Below, one piece after another: positions 44,517 to 52,555 of a stretch of 63,296 nt of DNA; position 1 is the first letter of the stretch; each line of letters opens with the position of its first letter. The stretch covers positions 1-63,296 of the forward strand of contig JAGBWK010000011.1 in assembly GCA_017629835.1 (NCBI GenBank), in the 5' to 3' direction. The position numbers and the translations under genes are program-made. The notes under the pieces are model-generated. The model worked only from the letters and a program-made list of their open reading frames with translations. It was not told where the DNA came from and did no database searches. The stretch is from Muribaculaceae bacterium (GTDB taxonomy: Bacteria; Bacteroidota; Bacteroidia; Bacteroidales; Muribaculaceae).

Positions 44517-45917
44517 ATGAAAAAAACTTTGATTTTCTCAACAATCGCCGCTATGTTTGCATCTCTCTTTGGATGCAGCGGCAACAAAGCTGTAGTCGAC
44601 GAGTCGATGACTAAAGTTGTTCACCCCGAATGGTCGCGCAACGCGGTTATTTATGAAGTCAACTGGCGTCAGTCGACAGAAAACGGCACATTGGCTGAAT
44701 ACACCGAACAACTCCCACGCTTGAAGGAACTCGGCGTTGACATTCTTTGGTTTATGCCTATCCACCCAATTTCGGAAGTTAACCGCAAAGGCGAGCTCGG
44801 CAGCTACTACGCCGTTCGCGACTACAAAGATGTTAACCCCGAATTGGGCACATTGGAAGAATTCAAAACTTTCGTGAAGAAAGCTCACGAAATGGGTATG
44901 AAAGTGATTCTCGACTGGGTGCCTAACCATTCAGGTTGCGACAACGCTTGGCTTACTGAACATCCAGATTGGTATGTTTACGATGAAAATGGTAATTTCG
45001 TAAGTCCTTACGACTGGACCGACACATACAAATTCGACTATTCTAACCTCGAAATGCGTAAAGGAATGATTGATGCACTCTCATTCTGGTTGCGCGATGT
45101 TGATGTCGACGGTTTCCGTTGCGACGTTGCAGGCGAAGTTCCCACCGACTTCTGGAACGAAGCACGCCCCCAACTCAATGCTGTTAAGTCCGACATTTTT
45201 ATGCTTGCTGAAGCATCGGTTCCTGAACTTGAAAAAGAAGCTTTCGACATGGCTTACAATTGGCCTATGAAAGACCTTTTCAACCAGATTGCTGCTACAG
45301 CCGGATTCAATACTTGCCCCGAAAACCATACTTATCCCACGAAGTATGCTGTTGATATAGACACTCTCCTCGCTGAGCAAGCTGCTGCTTATCCTAAAGA
45401 TTCTTACATGATGAATATGACCTCAAACCATGATATGAACTCTTGGGAAGGCACTGAATTCGAACGCCTTGGCTCATTGTCGAGCGCTTTTGCTGTGCTT
45501 ACTTACACTATTCCCGGTATGCCTCTTATCTACACTGGTCAGGAAACAGGTTTGGATCGTCGTCTTGAATTCTTCATTAAAGATAAGGCTCCCGACTGGA
45601 CTATCGACGAATATTTCAACTTCTACAAAACACTCAACGAACTCAAACACTCTCAGAAAGCTCTCGCTGCAGGCATCGCTGGTGGTGAAATGGTACGTTA
45701 TCCTACCGAAAGCAACGACCTCTATGTGTTCTCTCGCACCAAAGATGAAAGCAATGTTATCGTAATGGTTAACCTTGGAGCTGAAGAGCAAAACGTAGTA
45801 TTCAAAGATAAAGCACCCGAAATCAAAGACAACTGCATCAACTTCTTCACCAAAGAAAAGGCAGCTCTACCCGAAGTGCTTGCTTCAGGCGAATATTTAG
45901 TATTTGTAGAAAATTAA
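44517..45917 (+). CDS. GH13 alpha-amylase family lipoprotein
   Basis: This 466-residue lipoprotein (SLFGCSGNK) has a GH13 (beta/alpha)8 barrel and a small C-terminal beta domain. All four conserved regions are seen: DWVPNHSG, GFRCDVAGE (nucleophile Asp), FMLAEAS (acid/base Glu) and MTSNHDMNSWEG (third acid). It should cleave alpha-1,4 glucans, such as starch or maltodextrin, at the envelope. It stands alone, with its own terminator and no sus genes nearby, and is about 43 nt after the TatD gene. Confidence 0.92.
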   Translation: MKKTLIFSTIAAMFASLFGCSGNKAVVDESMTKVVHPEWSRNAVIYEVNWRQSTENGTLAEYTEQLPRLKELGVDILWFMPIHPISEVNRKGELGSYYAVRDYKDVNPELGTLEEFKTFVKKAHEMGMKVILDWVPNHSGCDNAWLTEHPDWYVYDENGNFVSPYDWTDTYKFDYSNLEMRKGMIDALSFWLRDVDVDGFRCDVAGEVPTDFWNEARPQLNAVKSDIFMLAEASVPELEKEAFDMAYNWPMKDLFNQIAATAGFNTCPENHTYPTKYAVDIDTLLAEQAAAYPKDSYMMNMTSNHDMNSWEGTEFERLGSLSSAFAVLTYTIPGMPLIYTGQETGLDRRLEFFIKDKAPDWTIDEYFNFYKTLNELKHSQKALAAGIAGGEMVRYPTESNDLYVFSRTKDESNVIVMVNLGAEEQNVVFKDKAPEIKDNCINFFTKEKAALPEVLASGEYLVFVEN

Positions 45918-45943
45918 ATACAATACATTAATTAAATAATAAT

Positions 45944-45990
45944 AAGGAATGGTTGTTTCTCAACAGGAACAATCATTTCTTATTTATTTT
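45944..45990 (+). terminator. Intrinsic terminator after the GH13 gene
   Basis: AAGGAATGGTTGTTT pairs with GAACAATCATTTCTT (about 15 pairs including G-U) around CTCAACAG, followed by TATTTATTTTT. Confidence 0.8.
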
Positions 45991-46000
45991 TACCAAAAGA

Positions 46001-46117
46001 TGAACTTTTTTAAGTAATGAATGTTTTAATGATACATAGCAGAATTACTTTTTCCATTGTAAGAAATGTGATAATGATTGGTTTATTATTGAATGAGGTG
46101 CTCCCGTGAGGTAGTGC
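46001..46117 (-). repeat. 115-bp inverted repeat flanking nadA, left copy
   Basis: The reverse complement of this segment matches 47631-47745 at about 90% identity without gaps. Shared landmarks are CTACCTCACGGGAGCACCTC, an AATAATAAACCAATCATTATC block and a 15-codon frame starting MEKVILLC (complement of 46010-46057). Conservation also covers codons upstream of that ATG. It looks like a dispersed Bacteroidetes repeat or the end of a decayed element; translation is unproven. Confidence 0.8.
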
Positions 46118-46536
46118 CTTCGTTGTTAAAAAGGTGTGTTGATAACTATGTTGAAAACTGTTGATATTTATAAAACATATTTTAAAAACTAAATTTGGAT
46201 TTCTTAATCTGGCTGTTGTATATACAACTTTCATTAGAAACCAAAATAGTTATCAATAAACTATTGATTATATTTTCACTCTAAAATTGCGCTTTATAAA
46301 CATAGCATATAAATAAATTTATTAACTTTGCACATTATAAACAGTGTGTTAATAAAGTTCATAAGTCAAAGATATTCAACACCTAAGGATGTAGATAATC
46401 TGTTGATTATGTTCTTCACTATTTTAATAACTTAAAAAGCAAGTTTATTGATAAAAAGTTATTTCAACTATTAACACCACTTATTATTATTGTTTAAATA
46501 GATTTTTTTAAAAAATTTCAAATTATATAATAATAA
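46118..46536. other. AT-rich region with clustered DnaA-box-like motifs
   Basis: This roughly 420-bp gene-free stretch is very AT-rich. TGTTGATAA-like words recur on both strands: TGTTGATAA 46137-46145, TGTTGATAT 46159-46167, TTATCAATA 46250-46258, TGTTAATAA 46347-46355, TGTTGATTA 46401-46409 and TATTGATAA 46446-46454. They lie one to two mismatches from TGTGGATAA. It may be a long nadA leader, a bent regulatory region or a replication-related site. Gene directions around it do not support a main origin. Confidence 0.4.
46323..46330 (+). promoter_or_regulatory. -7 promoter element of nadA
   Basis: TAACTTTG followed by CAC fits the Bacteroidetes -7 element. It implies a 5' leader of about 200 nt before nadA. 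The -33 match is weak. Confidence 0.5.
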
Positions 46537-47523
46537 ATGAACGTCGATAAGTCGGAGTGCAATTGCGCTCAAACCAACCTCAGCAACGAAAATCTCAAGC
46601 AAGAGATTATCCGATTAAAGAAAGAAAAGAATGCTGTAATTCTCGGCCACTTCTATCAGCGTGATGAAATACAAGATGTAGCTGATTATATTGGCGACTC
46701 TTTGGCGTTGGCTCAAATAGCTGAAAAGATAGAACAACCTCTTATCATAATGTGTGGTGTTCACTTTATGGCTGAAACTACCAAGATTCTTTGCCCAGAT
46801 AAGAAGGTGTTGATTCCCGACACTGAAGCTGGATGCTCACTTGCCGACAGTTGCCCAGCCAAAGAGTTGGCTGAATTTAAGAAAGCTCATCCCGATCATA
46901 AAGTAATATCATATGTAAATACTACGGCTGCTGTTAAGGCTCTGACTGATGTAGTGGTGACGTCGTCGAATGCTCGACAGATAGTTGAAAGTTTCCCTGC
47001 TGATACCAAACTTATATTTGGTCCGGATAGAAATCTCGGCGGATACATCAACAGCATTACAGGGCGAGATATGTTGTTGTGGAATGGCTCTTGCCATGTT
47101 CACGAACAATTTTCGCTTGATAAGTTAGTAGAATTGAAGCAGCAATATCCCGATGCAAAAGTTTTGGTTCATCCCGAATGTCCACGTCAGATAGTGATGA
47201 TGGCTGATAATGTTGGCTCGACTGCAGCTTTGTTGAATTATTCGAAGAGTAGCGATGCAAAGCGCTTTATTGTGGTAACGGAAAGCGGTATTTTGCATCA
47301 GATGCGCCAAGCATCGCCAGATAAGGAGTTTATTCCAGCTCCTCCTATGCAGTCGAATTGCGGATGCAATGATTGCAACTACATGAAGATGATAACTCTC
47401 GAAAAATTGCTCGTTTGCTTACGCGATGAAATAAATGAGGTGAACGTCGATGCTGAGATAGCAGAAGAAGCAAGAAAACCAATCAAAAGAATGCTTGAAA
47501 TTTCCGCTTCTCTTGGACTTTAA
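46537..47523 (+). CDS. nadA: Quinolinate synthase
   Basis: It condenses iminoaspartate with dihydroxyacetone phosphate to quinolinate in NAD synthesis. The 328-residue chain has the three homologous domains and the three Cys ligands of the 4Fe-4S cluster, in MCGVHFMAETTK (about 91), HPECPRQ (about 212) and the C-terminal NCGCNDCNYMKM region. Other motifs are ILGHFYQRDEIQDVADYIGDS and YVNTTAAVKA. nadB and nadC, its usual partners, are not in this window. It is an isolated gene, set between inverted repeats. Confidence 0.95.
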   Translation: MNVDKSECNCAQTNLSNENLKQEIIRLKKEKNAVILGHFYQRDEIQDVADYIGDSLALAQIAEKIEQPLIIMCGVHFMAETTKILCPDKKVLIPDTEAGCSLADSCPAKELAEFKKAHPDHKVISYVNTTAAVKALTDVVVTSSNARQIVESFPADTKLIFGPDRNLGGYINSITGRDMLLWNGSCHVHEQFSLDKLVELKQQYPDAKVLVHPECPRQIVMMADNVGSTAALLNYSKSSDAKRFIVVTESGILHQMRQASPDKEFIPAPPMQSNCGCNDCNYMKMITLEKLLVCLRDEINEVNVDAEIAEEARKPIKRMLEISASLGL

Positions 47524-47630
47524 TCAGTGTAATGGATAAAGTTGTATAGAGTAGAATAAAAAGGCTGAAAAAGCAAGAAAAAGTGTATTTAGAAGCATTT
47601 GTATAGATTGATATGAAAAAAGAAACGGGG

Positions 47631-47745
47631 TACTACCTCACGGGAGCACCTCGCTAAATAATAAACCAATCATTATCACATTTCTTGCAATGGAAAAAGT
47701 AATTCTGCTATGTACTATTAAAACATCTATTGCTTAAAAAAGTTC
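47631..47745 (+). repeat. 115-bp inverted repeat flanking nadA, right copy
   Basis: This is the partner of 46001-46117 in opposite orientation. The 15-codon frame begins at ATG 47690 and ends at TAA 47735-47737 (MEKVILLCTIKTSIA). Differences between the copies are substitutions only. It lies between the nadA stop and the nadA/pgi terminator. Confidence 0.8.
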
Positions 47746-47777
47746 TGCAGTAAGAGATAAAAAAGGTTAAAAAAGTA

Positions 47778-47805
47778 AAGGCTACCACATGGGCAGCCTT
47801 TATTT
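47778..47805. terminator. Bidirectional terminator between nadA and pgi
   Basis: AAAGGCT (47778-47784) pairs with AGCCTTT (47795-47801), followed by ATTTAT on the plus strand and T-rich sequence on the minus strand. It lies just past the pgi stop. Confidence 0.65.
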
Positions 47806-47835
47806 ATATATAGAATGTAAGATGATAGCTAAAAA

Positions 47836-49173
47836 TTAGCTTAGGCGAGCTTTGATAGCTTCAGTTTCTTTTTCGTAGCCAGGCTTTTCTAGAAGAGCAA
47901 ACATATTGCGTTTGTAATCTTCAACGCCTGGTTGGTTGAATGGGTTAACGTCGAGGATGTATCCGCTGATACCGCAACCTTTTTCGAAGAAATAAATCAT
48001 CTGACCGAGGTAGCGCTCAGTGAGGGCTGGGAGTGTGATAAGGATGTTGGGTACACCACCGTCCATGTGTGCGATGCGAGTGCCAAGTTCAGCCATTTTG
48101 TTAACTTCGTCAACGCGACGACCAGCGATGTAGTTCAAACCATCAAGATTAGCTTCGTCGGAAGGAATAACTGAGGTGTGCTGTTGGTTGAGAACAGAGA
48201 TTACTGTTTCAAAGATAGTGCGTTCGCCATCTTGAATCCATTGACCCATTGAGTGGAGGTCGGTAGAGTTGTCAACAGCGGCTGGGAAGATGCCTTTGAG
48301 GTCTTTACCTTCAGATTCGCCGTAGAGTTGTTTCCACCATTCTCCGAAATAGTGGAGTTTAGGATTGTAGTTAACGAGGATTTCTATTTTTTTGCCAGCG
48401 CGATAGAGTGCGTTGCGAATTTCAGCGTAAACGTATGCAGGATTATTTTCGCCCTCTTCGCGAGTAGCTTTTTCCATTTCAACAGCACCAGCAACGAGCG
48501 CTTTGATGTCGAAACCAGCCACAGCGATAGGAAGCAAACCTACAGGAGTGAGCACTGAGAAGCGTCCACCTACATTGTCGTCGATAACGAATGTTTTGTA
48601 GCCTTCTTCAGTAGCGAGCTGACGGAGAGCACCTTTGCGAGCGTCGGTGATAGCTACGATGCGTTCAGCAGCAGCTTTTTTGCCAACTTGCTTTTCGAGC
48701 TGCTCTTTGAGCATACGGAAAGCGATTGCAGGCTCAGTAGTAGTACCTGATTTAGAGATAGAGATGATACCGAAACGCTTGTCGGCAAGGAAATTCTGAA
48801 GTTCGTAGAGATAGTCTTCGCCGATGTTTTGTCCAGCGAAAAGAATCTTGGTTGACTTATTGTCGATATATGCGCTGAAAGAGTCGCTAAGCGCTTCGAT
48901 TACAGCTTTAGAGCCGAGATAGCTACCGCCAATACCGATTGCAACAACGTAGTCGCAATTAGCGCGGAGAGAGTCGGCACACTGTTGTAGTTCGGCTAAA
49001 AATTCGTCGGTGATAGATGAAGGGAGATTAACCCAACCGAGGAAATCGTTGCCGGCACCAGTGCCTTCGTGGAGTTTTACGAGTGCTTCGTTGGCAACAT
49101 TGTCGAGTGCTTTAACGTCAGCTTCGGTGATGCCGAGAAGAGCATCTTTAATATTGATTTTCAATGTTTCCAT
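47836..49173 (-). CDS. pgi: Glucose-6-phosphate isomerase
   Basis: It interconverts glucose-6-phosphate and fructose-6-phosphate in glycolysis. The 445-residue length is that of the short bacterial Pgi type. Motifs: [37 protein letters not shown] (phosphate site), [18 protein letters not shown] and the C-terminal [19 protein letters not shown] with the catalytic-region Lys. It is the third gene of the yebC-ribE-pgi run, 44 nt after ribE. Confidence 0.96.
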   Translation of the reverse strand: METLKINIKDALLGITEADVKALDNVANEALVKLHEGTGAGNDFLGWVNLPSSITDEFLAELQQCADSLRANCDYVVAIGIGGSYLGSKAVIEALSDSFSAYIDNKSTKILFAGQNIGEDYLYELQNFLADKRFGIISISKSGTTTEPAIAFRMLKEQLEKQVGKKAAAERIVAITDARKGALRQLATEEGYKTFVIDDNVGGRFSVLTPVGLLPIAVAGFDIKALVAGAVEMEKATREEGENNPAYVYAEIRNALYRAGKKIEILVNYNPKLHYFGEWWKQLYGESEGKDLKGIFPAAVDNSTDLHSMGQWIQDGERTIFETVISVLNQQHTSVIPSDEANLDGLNYIAGRRVDEVNKMAELGTRIAHMDGGVPNILITLPALTERYLGQMIYFFEKGCGISGYILDVNPFNQPGVEDYKRNMFALLEKPGYEKETEAIKARLS

Positions 49174-49217
49174 TGTTAATTACTTATATAAATGTTTATA
49201 GAATTTTTAAGTGTAGT

Positions 49218-49826
49218 TTAGCCTTTGAGTTCGGTGAGACGGGCAAGATATTTGCCAATGATGTCGAATTCAAGGTTAACGCGAGTGCCTTGACGGATGT
49301 CGCCAAAGTTGGTATGTTCGAAAGTGTAGGGAATAATGGCTACGCGGAAGCTATCGGCTTCGGAGTCGCAGACGGTGAGTGAAACACCATTGACGGTGAC
49401 CGAACCTTTCTCTACTGTCATATATCCTTTAGCAACGAGTTGAGGATCTACTTCGTAACGGAATTTGAAATAGCGTGAGCCTTCAACGTCGGCAATCTCT
49501 TCGCAGCGAGCAGTGCAATCAACGTGGCCTTGCACGATGTGACCGTCAAGACGACCATTCATCATCATTGAGCGTTCAAGGTTTACACGGTCGCCGGGCT
49601 TAAGGTCGCCGAGGTTGCTACGTTCGAGGGTTTCTTTGATAGCAGTGACTACGTAAGTGCCGTCGGGAGCAACTTCAACCACAGTAAGGCAAACGCCATT
49701 GTGAGCCACCGATTGGTCGATGCGAAGTTCGCTGGCAAAAGAGCAACTTATGCGAAGGTTTACGTTGCCGTCGATATGCTCAACAGCTACTACACGTGCA
49801 GCTTCTTCAACTATACCGCTGAACAT
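49218..49826 (-). CDS. ribE: Riboflavin synthase (alpha-type)
   Basis: It dismutates two 6,7-dimethyl-8-ribityllumazine molecules to riboflavin. The 202-residue protein contains two homologous lumazine-binding barrels. The first opens with MFSGIVEEAARV and contains VAHNGVCLTVVEV. The second has GHIVQGHVDCTA and VNGVSLTVCD. The C-terminal helix drives trimer formation. It lies between yebC (42-nt gap) and pgi; the link to these genes is operonic rather than metabolic. Confidence 0.95.
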   Translation of the reverse strand: MFSGIVEEAARVVAVEHIDGNVNLRISCSFASELRIDQSVAHNGVCLTVVEVAPDGTYVVTAIKETLERSNLGDLKPGDRVNLERSMMMNGRLDGHIVQGHVDCTARCEEIADVEGSRYFKFRYEVDPQLVAKGYMTVEKGSVTVNGVSLTVCDSEADSFRVAIIPYTFEHTNFGDIRQGTRVNLEFDIIGKYLARLTELKG

Positions 49827-49868
49827 ATAGAATAAAAGTTAGGGGTTAATAAAAACTGTTAGGTATTA

Positions 49869-50600
49869 TTATTCCTCTTCGGAATCATCTTCCTTCATAT
49901 TATGGAACACGTTCTGAACATCTTCGTCATCTTCGAGTTTTTCGAGGAGTTTGTCGATTACAGCACGTTGTTCAGCAGTAACCTCTTTAACGTCGTTAGG
50001 TATGCGTTCGAATTCAGCGCTAACGATTTCGAAGTCGTTTGATTCGAGATATTTCTGAATGTTGGCAAATTCTTCAAATTCGCCGTAGAGCACGATTTCA
50101 TCTTCGTCGGCTACTATTTCATCAACGCCGTAGTCGATGAGTTCGAGTTCGAGGTCTTCGAGCGAAACGCCCTCTTTAGCTTTGATTTTGAATACACTTT
50201 TGTGTTCGAAAAGGAAAGTGAGTGAGCCTTGTGTGCCGAGCGTACCACCATGCTTAGTGAAATAAGAGCGCACGTTGGCTACAGTGCGGGTATTATTGTC
50301 GGTAGCAGCTTCAACGAAGATAGCGATACCGAATGGGCCGTATCCTTCGTAAGTGATTTCTTTGTAGTCGCCAGCATCTTTGTCGGTAGCTTTTTTGATA
50401 GCGCGTTCAACAGTGTCTTTAGGCATGTTAGCAGCCTTAGCATTCTGCATAAGCACGCGGAGGCGTGGGTTGGCTGTAGGGTCAGAACCGCCGGCTTTAA
50501 CGGCAATAGTGATTTCTTTACCAATGCGGGTAAAAGTGCGTGACATATTACCCCAGCGTTTCATTTTTCTGGCTTTGCGGTATTCAAATGCTCTTCCCAT
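49869..50600 (-). CDS. yebC: YebC/PmpR family protein (transcription or translation regulator)
   Basis: This 243-residue protein has the YebC fold: an N-terminal helical domain (MGRAFEYRKARKMKRWGNMSR) and two alpha/beta domains (ITYEGYGPFGIAIFVEAATDN is diagnostic). Family members have been described as DNA-binding regulators and, more recently, as ribosome-associated factors easing stalled translation. The C-terminus is strongly acidic (MKEDDSEEE). It is first in the operon, with its promoter near 50692. Confidence 0.92.
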   Translation of the reverse strand: MGRAFEYRKARKMKRWGNMSRTFTRIGKEITIAVKAGGSDPTANPRLRVLMQNAKAANMPKDTVERAIKKATDKDAGDYKEITYEGYGPFGIAIFVEAATDNNTRTVANVRSYFTKHGGTLGTQGSLTFLFEHKSVFKIKAKEGVSLEDLELELIDYGVDEIVADEDEIVLYGEFEEFANIQKYLESNDFEIVSAEFERIPNDVKEVTAEQRAVIDKLLEKLEDDEDVQNVFHNMKEDDSEEE

Positions 50601-50672
50601 TTTATGGAGTTTTTATATTATTAAATTTATAAATCAGTAGAAAATAGCGCAACTAAAACCTTATCCCGTTGC

Positions 50673-50699
50673 GCACCATAGAATTATGGTGCAAAGATA
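50673..50699 (-). promoter_or_regulatory. yebC operon promoter with palindrome at the start site
   Basis: The minus strand reads TATCTTTG (complement of 50692-50699). Its 3' edge meets a perfect palindrome, GCACCATA/TATGGTGC (50673-50692), which covers the expected start site. It could be an operator or a 5'-end RNA hairpin. The gap 50601-50806 holds nothing else recognized. Confidence 0.55.
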
Positions 50700-50806
50700 C
50701 GAAAAAAAGTGCAATAGCGATGACGATTGCACCCTATTTTTGGTATTGTATTAGTTGTATATATCAATGGTGACAGTTTAATGAGTTTATTAGATGTATA
50801 TAGTAA

Positions 50807-52153
50807 TCAAGTAAGTCCGCTTAAATCAACCCTATAGAATGAAGGTGTATCATTTTTTTTCTCAATAAACATTACCATATAGATAGGTGCATATAGATAT
50901 TTACCTTCTAATTTTAAATTATTATTATTGAGAATGATAGCTTGAGGTAGTTCATATTCACTACAATCCATAATATTAGATAGAGCTCTATGAACTTCAT
51001 AATCTTTTCCTGATTTTACCTCAATTGGTATAACTTTTCCGTTCAATTCTATAACGAAATCTATTTCACCCCTTTTTTTGCTATTGTAATAATAAACATC
51101 AAAACTATGTGCAACCAATTCTTGAGCTACTGCATTCTCAAAAATTGAGCCAAAGTTGATTGACTTATCGCCATTGATGATACGCAATTGTATACCTTCG
51201 GCATATTGGGCAGCAAGTAGTCCGACATCACATTGAAAAAGTTTAAATAAATTTCTTGAACGTGAGAGTAGTAACGGCACTTTTGGTTCCTCAACATTAT
51301 AAACAGGAAGAGCTACACCAGCGTTTTTAAGCCACAAAAAACTATTTTGAAATCTTTCGTATTTAGCATTTTCATTTAAGCTTTTAAAAATAAAGCGCTT
51401 ATTTTTAGCATTAAGTTCTGAAGGTATTAAATTAAATATTTCATTTAAATTTAGTTTGCTATTTAAATCATATTGAGAAATGTCCCGTTTGTAAAGATTA
51501 ATAATATCTTGTTGCACAGCCATTACCTCTTGAAGATTATTTGATTCACCATATTTTGCTACAACCGCTGGCATACCGCCAACAACTAAGTACAGTCTAA
51601 ACAATTCCATTATTTTAGAGTGTATAAAATTGTCGACAGGTACTCTATTTTCCCAAGAATAACGTAGCGAGTCTATAACTTGTTTACTTATACCAATATA
51701 TGAGATAAACTCTTCAAAATCCATTGGATACATATCTTTTACTCCCATATATCCAACAGGTTCAGAACGCAAATCATTTAATTCCACTCCAAGGAGCGAA
51801 CCGCTCAATATATATCTATAAGAACCTTCATCTACTAAAAATTTTATAGCAGTCACAATTTCTGGGCAAACTTGAACTTCATCAAAAAATATTAGAGTTT
51901 CATTTTTTATTAAAGGTTTCGCCGTTAATGCTGAAAGTCGCAGTAATATATCCGAACTGCTTTCAGCTTCTTTGAAAAGAGAAACAGCTTTGGGTGTTTC
52001 AAGAAAATTTATTTCTATAAAATTCTTGAAGGTTTTACCAAATTTTCTAATAGAGTAAGTTTTACCAATTTGACGAGCACCTGTAATCAAAAGAGCATTA
52101 CGATTGGTAGCGTAATAATTGCTTATATATGTATCAATTTTTCTATTTATCAT
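50807..52153 (-). CDS. AAA ATPase with DUF4143 C-terminal domain
   Basis: This 448-residue protein has an N-terminal AAA domain with Walker A ITGARQIGKTYS (about 20) and Walker B LIFFDEVQV (about 90). The C-terminal DUF4143 region contains GEIDFVIELNGKVIPIEVKSG, the D-ExK layout of a nuclease-like fold. Such ATPases are widespread in Bacteroidetes in many paralogous copies and their function is unclear. Its base composition is clearly more AT-rich than the flanking yebC and speA genes, suggesting transfer. It stands alone with four 32-bp-period repeats just upstream. Confidence 0.9.
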   Translation of the reverse strand: MINRKIDTYISNYYATNRNALLITGARQIGKTYSIRKFGKTFKNFIEINFLETPKAVSLFKEAESSSDILLRLSALTAKPLIKNETLIFFDEVQVCPEIVTAIKFLVDEGSYRYILSGSLLGVELNDLRSEPVGYMGVKDMYPMDFEEFISYIGISKQVIDSLRYSWENRVPVDNFIHSKIMELFRLYLVVGGMPAVVAKYGESNNLQEVMAVQQDIINLYKRDISQYDLNSKLNLNEIFNLIPSELNAKNKRFIFKSLNENAKYERFQNSFLWLKNAGVALPVYNVEEPKVPLLLSRSRNLFKLFQCDVGLLAAQYAEGIQLRIINGDKSINFGSIFENAVAQELVAHSFDVYYYNSKKRGEIDFVIELNGKVIPIEVKSGKDYEVHRALSNIMDCSEYELPQAIILNNNNLKLEGKYLYAPIYMVMFIEKKNDTPSFYRVDLSGLT

Positions 52154-52184
52154 AATTTATTGATATATAATTGATTAATTTGAA

Positions 52185-52312
52185 TTTTGCCTTTTTTCCA
52201 AGGTTTTTTGAATGAATTTTGCCGTTTTTCCAAGCAAAAATACACTGTTTTTGCCGTTTTTCCAAGGTTTTTTGAGTAATTTTTGCCGTTTTTCCAAGAT
52301 TTTTTGATTAGA
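52185..52312. repeat. Four tandem units with exact 32-bp period upstream of the AAA ATPase gene
   Basis: The core TTTTGCCGTTTTTCCAAG starts at 52185 (one mismatch), 52217, 52249 and 52281. Each unit is 32 bp, with a 13-14 bp T-rich variable part. The units lie 32-159 bp upstream of the ATPase start codon, between it and the speA terminator. Three helical turns per unit would place the cores on one face of the DNA. Confidence 0.85.
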
Positions 52313-52448
52313 CACCAAAAAACTTTTGAGCGTATAATGATAATGGAATATGAGCTTGTGGGTATTGGAAAGGTAAAAATGACTGTCGGAATAAGACGAC
52401 GTACACATGAAAAAGTTCAATATAGCATAACGGCAATAAAAGGATAAA

Positions 52449-52479
52449 GAAAAAGCATCTCGATTGAGATGCTTTTTTA
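52449..52479. terminator. Bidirectional terminator downstream of speA
   Basis: AAAAAGCATCTC pairs with GAGATGCTTTTT around GATT. T-runs follow on both strands. It terminates speA leftward and also insulates the ATPase repeat region. Confidence 0.85.
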
Positions 52480-52555
52480 TTCTTGCCCCTTTGTGCGTGG
52501 TGTTGTCAGTATAAAAAAGTATAGAGGGCGTTACTCAAATAGCAATAAGAGTAGG

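Noticed and set aside
46010-46234. 74-codon minus-strand frame containing the left inverted repeat
   Set aside because: Only the part inside the repeat is shared with the right copy. The N-terminal part comes from the AT-rich gap. I keep it as a repeat, not a gene.
46330-46536. NAD-responsive riboswitch in the long nadA leader
   Set aside because: The leader is almost pure AT-rich sequence with no stable conserved stem I can recognize.
52185-52312. Possible short CRISPR array
   Set aside because: Only four units, the core is AT-rich, the intervening 13-14 bp are similar T-rich sequence rather than unique spacers, and no cas genes are present.
52175-52420. 81-codon minus-strand frame with Lys-rich repeats
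   Set aside because: Its repeats (LEKRQ, WKNGK, LGKTAK) are the 32-bp DNA repeats read in shifting frames. A 32-bp period cannot keep one frame, so it is not a protein repeat.
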